Part shown: positions 61,901 to 64,000 of the stretch, one piece after another
How positions within the stretch are numbered: position 1 is the first letter of the stretch
Layout: each line of letters opens with the position of its first letter
Source: Icerya purchasi
Taxonomy: Eukaryota > Arthropoda > Insecta > Hemiptera > Monophlebidae
NCBI GenBank assembly: GCA_039619475.1
Contig: CM077115.1
Span: 222,503,291-222,567,290, forward strand
DNA length: 64,000 bases
Direction of reading: 5' to 3'
Translations under genes and position numbers: made by a program
The notes under the pieces: generated by a model
What the model was told of the DNA's origin: nothing
Database searches by the model: none
What the model saw: only the letters and a program-made list of their open reading frames with translations

Positions 61901-62290
61901 GCACTTTGATTTATATATGTTTGTAAATCATTTATCTTGTCATTTATTCCCTCATTTGGTGACCAATAGCACGCTATAAGTGTACCGTATCTCTAAATTT
62001 AGATATAATCATGGATCCGGAGGTTCAATTTTAGATTATTTTTAAATACAATTGCAATGTTCGCTTTCGTTATTGCTAAATAGTCATTGGTATTCTATCC
62101 TAGAAGTTTGTCTTTATAATAGTTTGGTTCAGCTATAATTATTATGTCATTCTTGGTTCCGGTCAAAGTCTCCAGCTGTTGGACTTTGTTTCTATCTACA
62201 TTTAAATATTTCACTCTATTAATACTTCTTTCATAACTCATCGTTAATATTTTAAAGTGGCAGTTCTACAGTTAGACCTGTGATGCAAAA
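58921..62290 (-). mobile_element. R1-like non-LTR retrotransposon remnant (APE endonuclease plus RT)
   Basis: On the minus strand the order is that of an R1-group ORF2. From about 62270 down to 61570 lies an APE-type endonuclease: NDIIIIAEPN, YGTLIACYWSPNEGIND, LLIGYFNTRS (GDFN altered to GYFN) and TFVNKNG then SSVIAFIITN (SSVIDLT altered). From 60975 to 60159 lies the RT: KPGKDPTNVTAFRPITLLS, GKVFEKIIRYYL, SFDVQGVFDKIKW, TTGVPQGTELTPTLFNI and LISYADDIFVIAG at 60355-60390, whose YADD box is intact. A Cys-rich C-terminal piece (LCRECKGNQKTPL) lies near 59490-59550. Frameshifts and stops make it inactive. There is no sign of 28S rDNA next to it. Ends are approximate. Confidence 0.85.
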
Positions 62291-63259
62291 ATGTATCAGG
62301 GGAAATTTGTGATATTATACATATATATATATATCTTCATTGTTCGAAATTCGTTATGGACATACCTGCTGGGCACTCAAATGATAGTTCTACAATACTT
62401 ATAAAATCGTACGTTGTGCGGCAATTATAAATTTGAAATTTTTCAAAGACGTATCGTCGAAAGATATGATTCTAGCAGTGGAATCAGCATCGGTTTAAAA
62501 TACTAAAAGTTTTCGTTATAACCTATTTTTAAAATTTGACTTATAATCTCATATTTGTTCAGCAAATGAGAATGAATCTAATAAATGTAACTTTTTAACT
62601 GTTTATAACAGTCCGAAAAATATAATTAATTTTATTCTTAAATAAGATTTTAAAAAATGAACACGGATCACTAAACTTCCACGAACCTTTTAATTAATTA
62701 GAAATAAGTCTGACAATGAGACTTAAAAGATATAGCATTACGTATTTTGACAGCGAAAAAATCTAAGATTTTCCGAAGAGCTACGTTTATACTGGGTAAA
62801 AAGTGATAACGAAAGGGAATGTAACTACCATTGCAGAACCTATAAGGCTGGATTTGAAATTTATTTTTAATGTTACGTCTTCGCAAATTGTAGAGTACAG
62901 TATTAAAATTATTTCATGACTTTTCCTAACTTTTTGAGGAAAATATAATCTGTTTTAAATTTACAAGTCGTTCAACGGATATAACGTAGTCTCACGCAAT
63001 GCAGTTATATTTCAAAATAGCGGTAAAACATATTTGTCTAAATGTAAAATTAGGATCCAAATAGGAACCCTCCGACATCGACCTTATAATTTTAGTACTG
63101 ATTGCATCCATTTATGTGCCGTGGTCGTTTTATTAATCATCCTATTCCTGTCCGGTACCTGACTGTTGAAAAATAGTAAACTTTCTCAATAGATGTCTAT
63201 TTCAACAAAATACATTTCGTCCAAACCGGGAAAAAAAAGTTTCTTTTTTTACACGTATA
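62291..63259. other. AT-rich intergenic region
   Basis: No gene recognised; a short (TA)n tract lies at 62319-62334. Confidence 0.35.
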
Positions 63260-63267
63260 TATTTCAG

Positions 63268-63478
63268 CATTGGCACATCTAAGGGGAGGTGCTACGGGAC
63301 TGCAGCCCCCTCCTTCCCCCGTGGAGAATAAACGGACACTGTGTTTTTAAATAATACATTTTACACAAAAATAAATGTATAAATCAGAGAAGAGAAAGAT
63401 ATATAGAGATATACCAAACATGTTCGACCTCCGCCTTTACATTTTCCTATATGCTACTCTATCCTGGATGCGCCAATG
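63268..63478. mobile_element. 211-bp hAT-like MITE with 8-bp target duplication
   Basis: The left end CATTGGCACATCTAAGG and the reverse complement of the right end (CATTGGCGCATCCAGG) are imperfect inverted repeats. The flanks are tatttcag (63260-63267) and tatttcac (63479-63486), matching in 7 of 8 positions. No coding capacity. Confidence 0.75.
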
Positions 63479-63601
63479 TATTTCACTACAATCTTATTCC
63501 AGTAAATAAATTAGCGTTACTTTTGAAACGGTGTTACAATTTAATCTAACTAATTTATAACTTGAACAGAGTAGGAACTATGTACAATTTACATAACTCC
63601 T

Positions 63602-63621
63602 AATATATATATATATATATA

Positions 63622-63661
<40 letters not shown>

Positions 63662-63665
63662 TATA
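63602..63665. repeat. (TA)n microsatellite with palindromic ggtatata borders
   Basis: A TA array broken by acct and closed by aggt, so that tatatacctatata and tatataggtatata pair across it. Confidence 0.85.
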
Positions 63666-64000
63666 TAAAACCGGGAAAATGTGGTTTTAAAAAAATGGTA
63701 AATTTACGATACTGAAATGAATCATTGTTGAAAATGAAAAATCGGAGAAAAACAATAGTAAAATTAGAAAATTCTAGACGAAATATAACTTTTCCGTAAG
63801 CTTTTTAGACCTTCTATTTAAAAATTCAACATTTATTGCAACAATTCATAAAAATAAGGGTAAACTTCCAGTAGAATTTACGTCTACTATAGGTGTCGAC
63901 AACTGCATTGGTTTTCAGGATATAATAATTGCGTTGGACGTGACCAAGAACAACAAAACACTAATCCCCTTATATAATAAAAGCACATAGCGCAATATTT

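Noticed and set aside
1..64000. Possible tRNA or rRNA genes
   Set aside because: I scanned for GGTTCGAATCC-like T-arm boxes and rRNA blocks and found none convincing. A covariance-model scan would be decisive.
1..64000. Endogenous viral or bacterial insertions
   Set aside because: No capsid, viral polymerase, envelope or bacterial operon-like coding was seen. All RT segments are of non-LTR type.

Overview
The window is AT-rich animal DNA with long poly-A/T and (TA)n tracts, GT-AG introns of 1.3-5.3 kb and a dense load of class I and class II transposable elements. The genes recognised are an odorant-binding protein and a cathepsin F-like protease with cystatin domains, which points to an insect. 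A hemipteran is a guess from overall character, not a demonstrated assignment. Nothing bacterial, plasmid-like or organellar is present, and no tRNA, rRNA or CRISPR array was found.

Two host genes can be supported, both on the + strand. The first is a six-exon classical odorant-binding protein gene (7471-23016, 138 codons, six conserved cysteines). Its five introns carry several mobile elements: a family of hairpin-ended repeats running into (TA)n, hAT-type MITEs, a Tc1/mariner-type MITE and a 5'-truncated non-LTR insertion. The second is an intact, intronless 611-codon cysteine protease (50387-52222) with a signal peptide, two cystatin-like segments, an I29 inhibitor propeptide and a complete C1A catalytic domain. 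The two lie about 27 kb apart with no sign of joint function.

Layout: 0.2-1.0 kb, internally deleted mariner with 186-bp inverted ends; 1.3-3.3 kb, RNase H-bearing non-LTR remnant (- strand); 3.9-4.4 kb, dispersed repeat with a second copy at 41 kb; 7.5-23 kb, odorant-binding protein gene; 24.25-25.94 kb, second non-LTR family with an 11-bp target duplication; 26.1-27.95 kb, second copy of the first non-LTR family; 28.3-29.3 kb, a different reverse-transcriptase remnant; 29.9-30.8 kb, mariner remnant with TA duplication; 32.7-35.1 kb, decayed hAT transposase split by a foldback element; 35.6-39.6 kb, a hAT-type element containing a 3.2-kb long-inverted-repeat element, both with target duplications; 41.8-43.4 kb, third copy of the first non-LTR family; 48.1-48.7 kb, near-perfect palindrome; 50.4-52.2 kb, protease gene; 52.7-54.6 kb, inverted copies of an exon-like fragment around a dead mariner; 59-62.3 kb, R1-like non-LTR remnant; 63.27-63.48 kb, small hAT MITE. 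The remaining stretches are AT-rich and hold nothing I can recognise.

The strongest conclusions rest on splice phase (odorant-binding protein), catalytic motifs (protease, reverse transcriptases, transposases) and exact target-site duplications (seven insertions with matching flanks). I found no clear previously undescribed functional system. The most unusual items are the intronless protease, the nested hAT/long-TIR pair, the young palindrome and the hairpin-ended repeat family.
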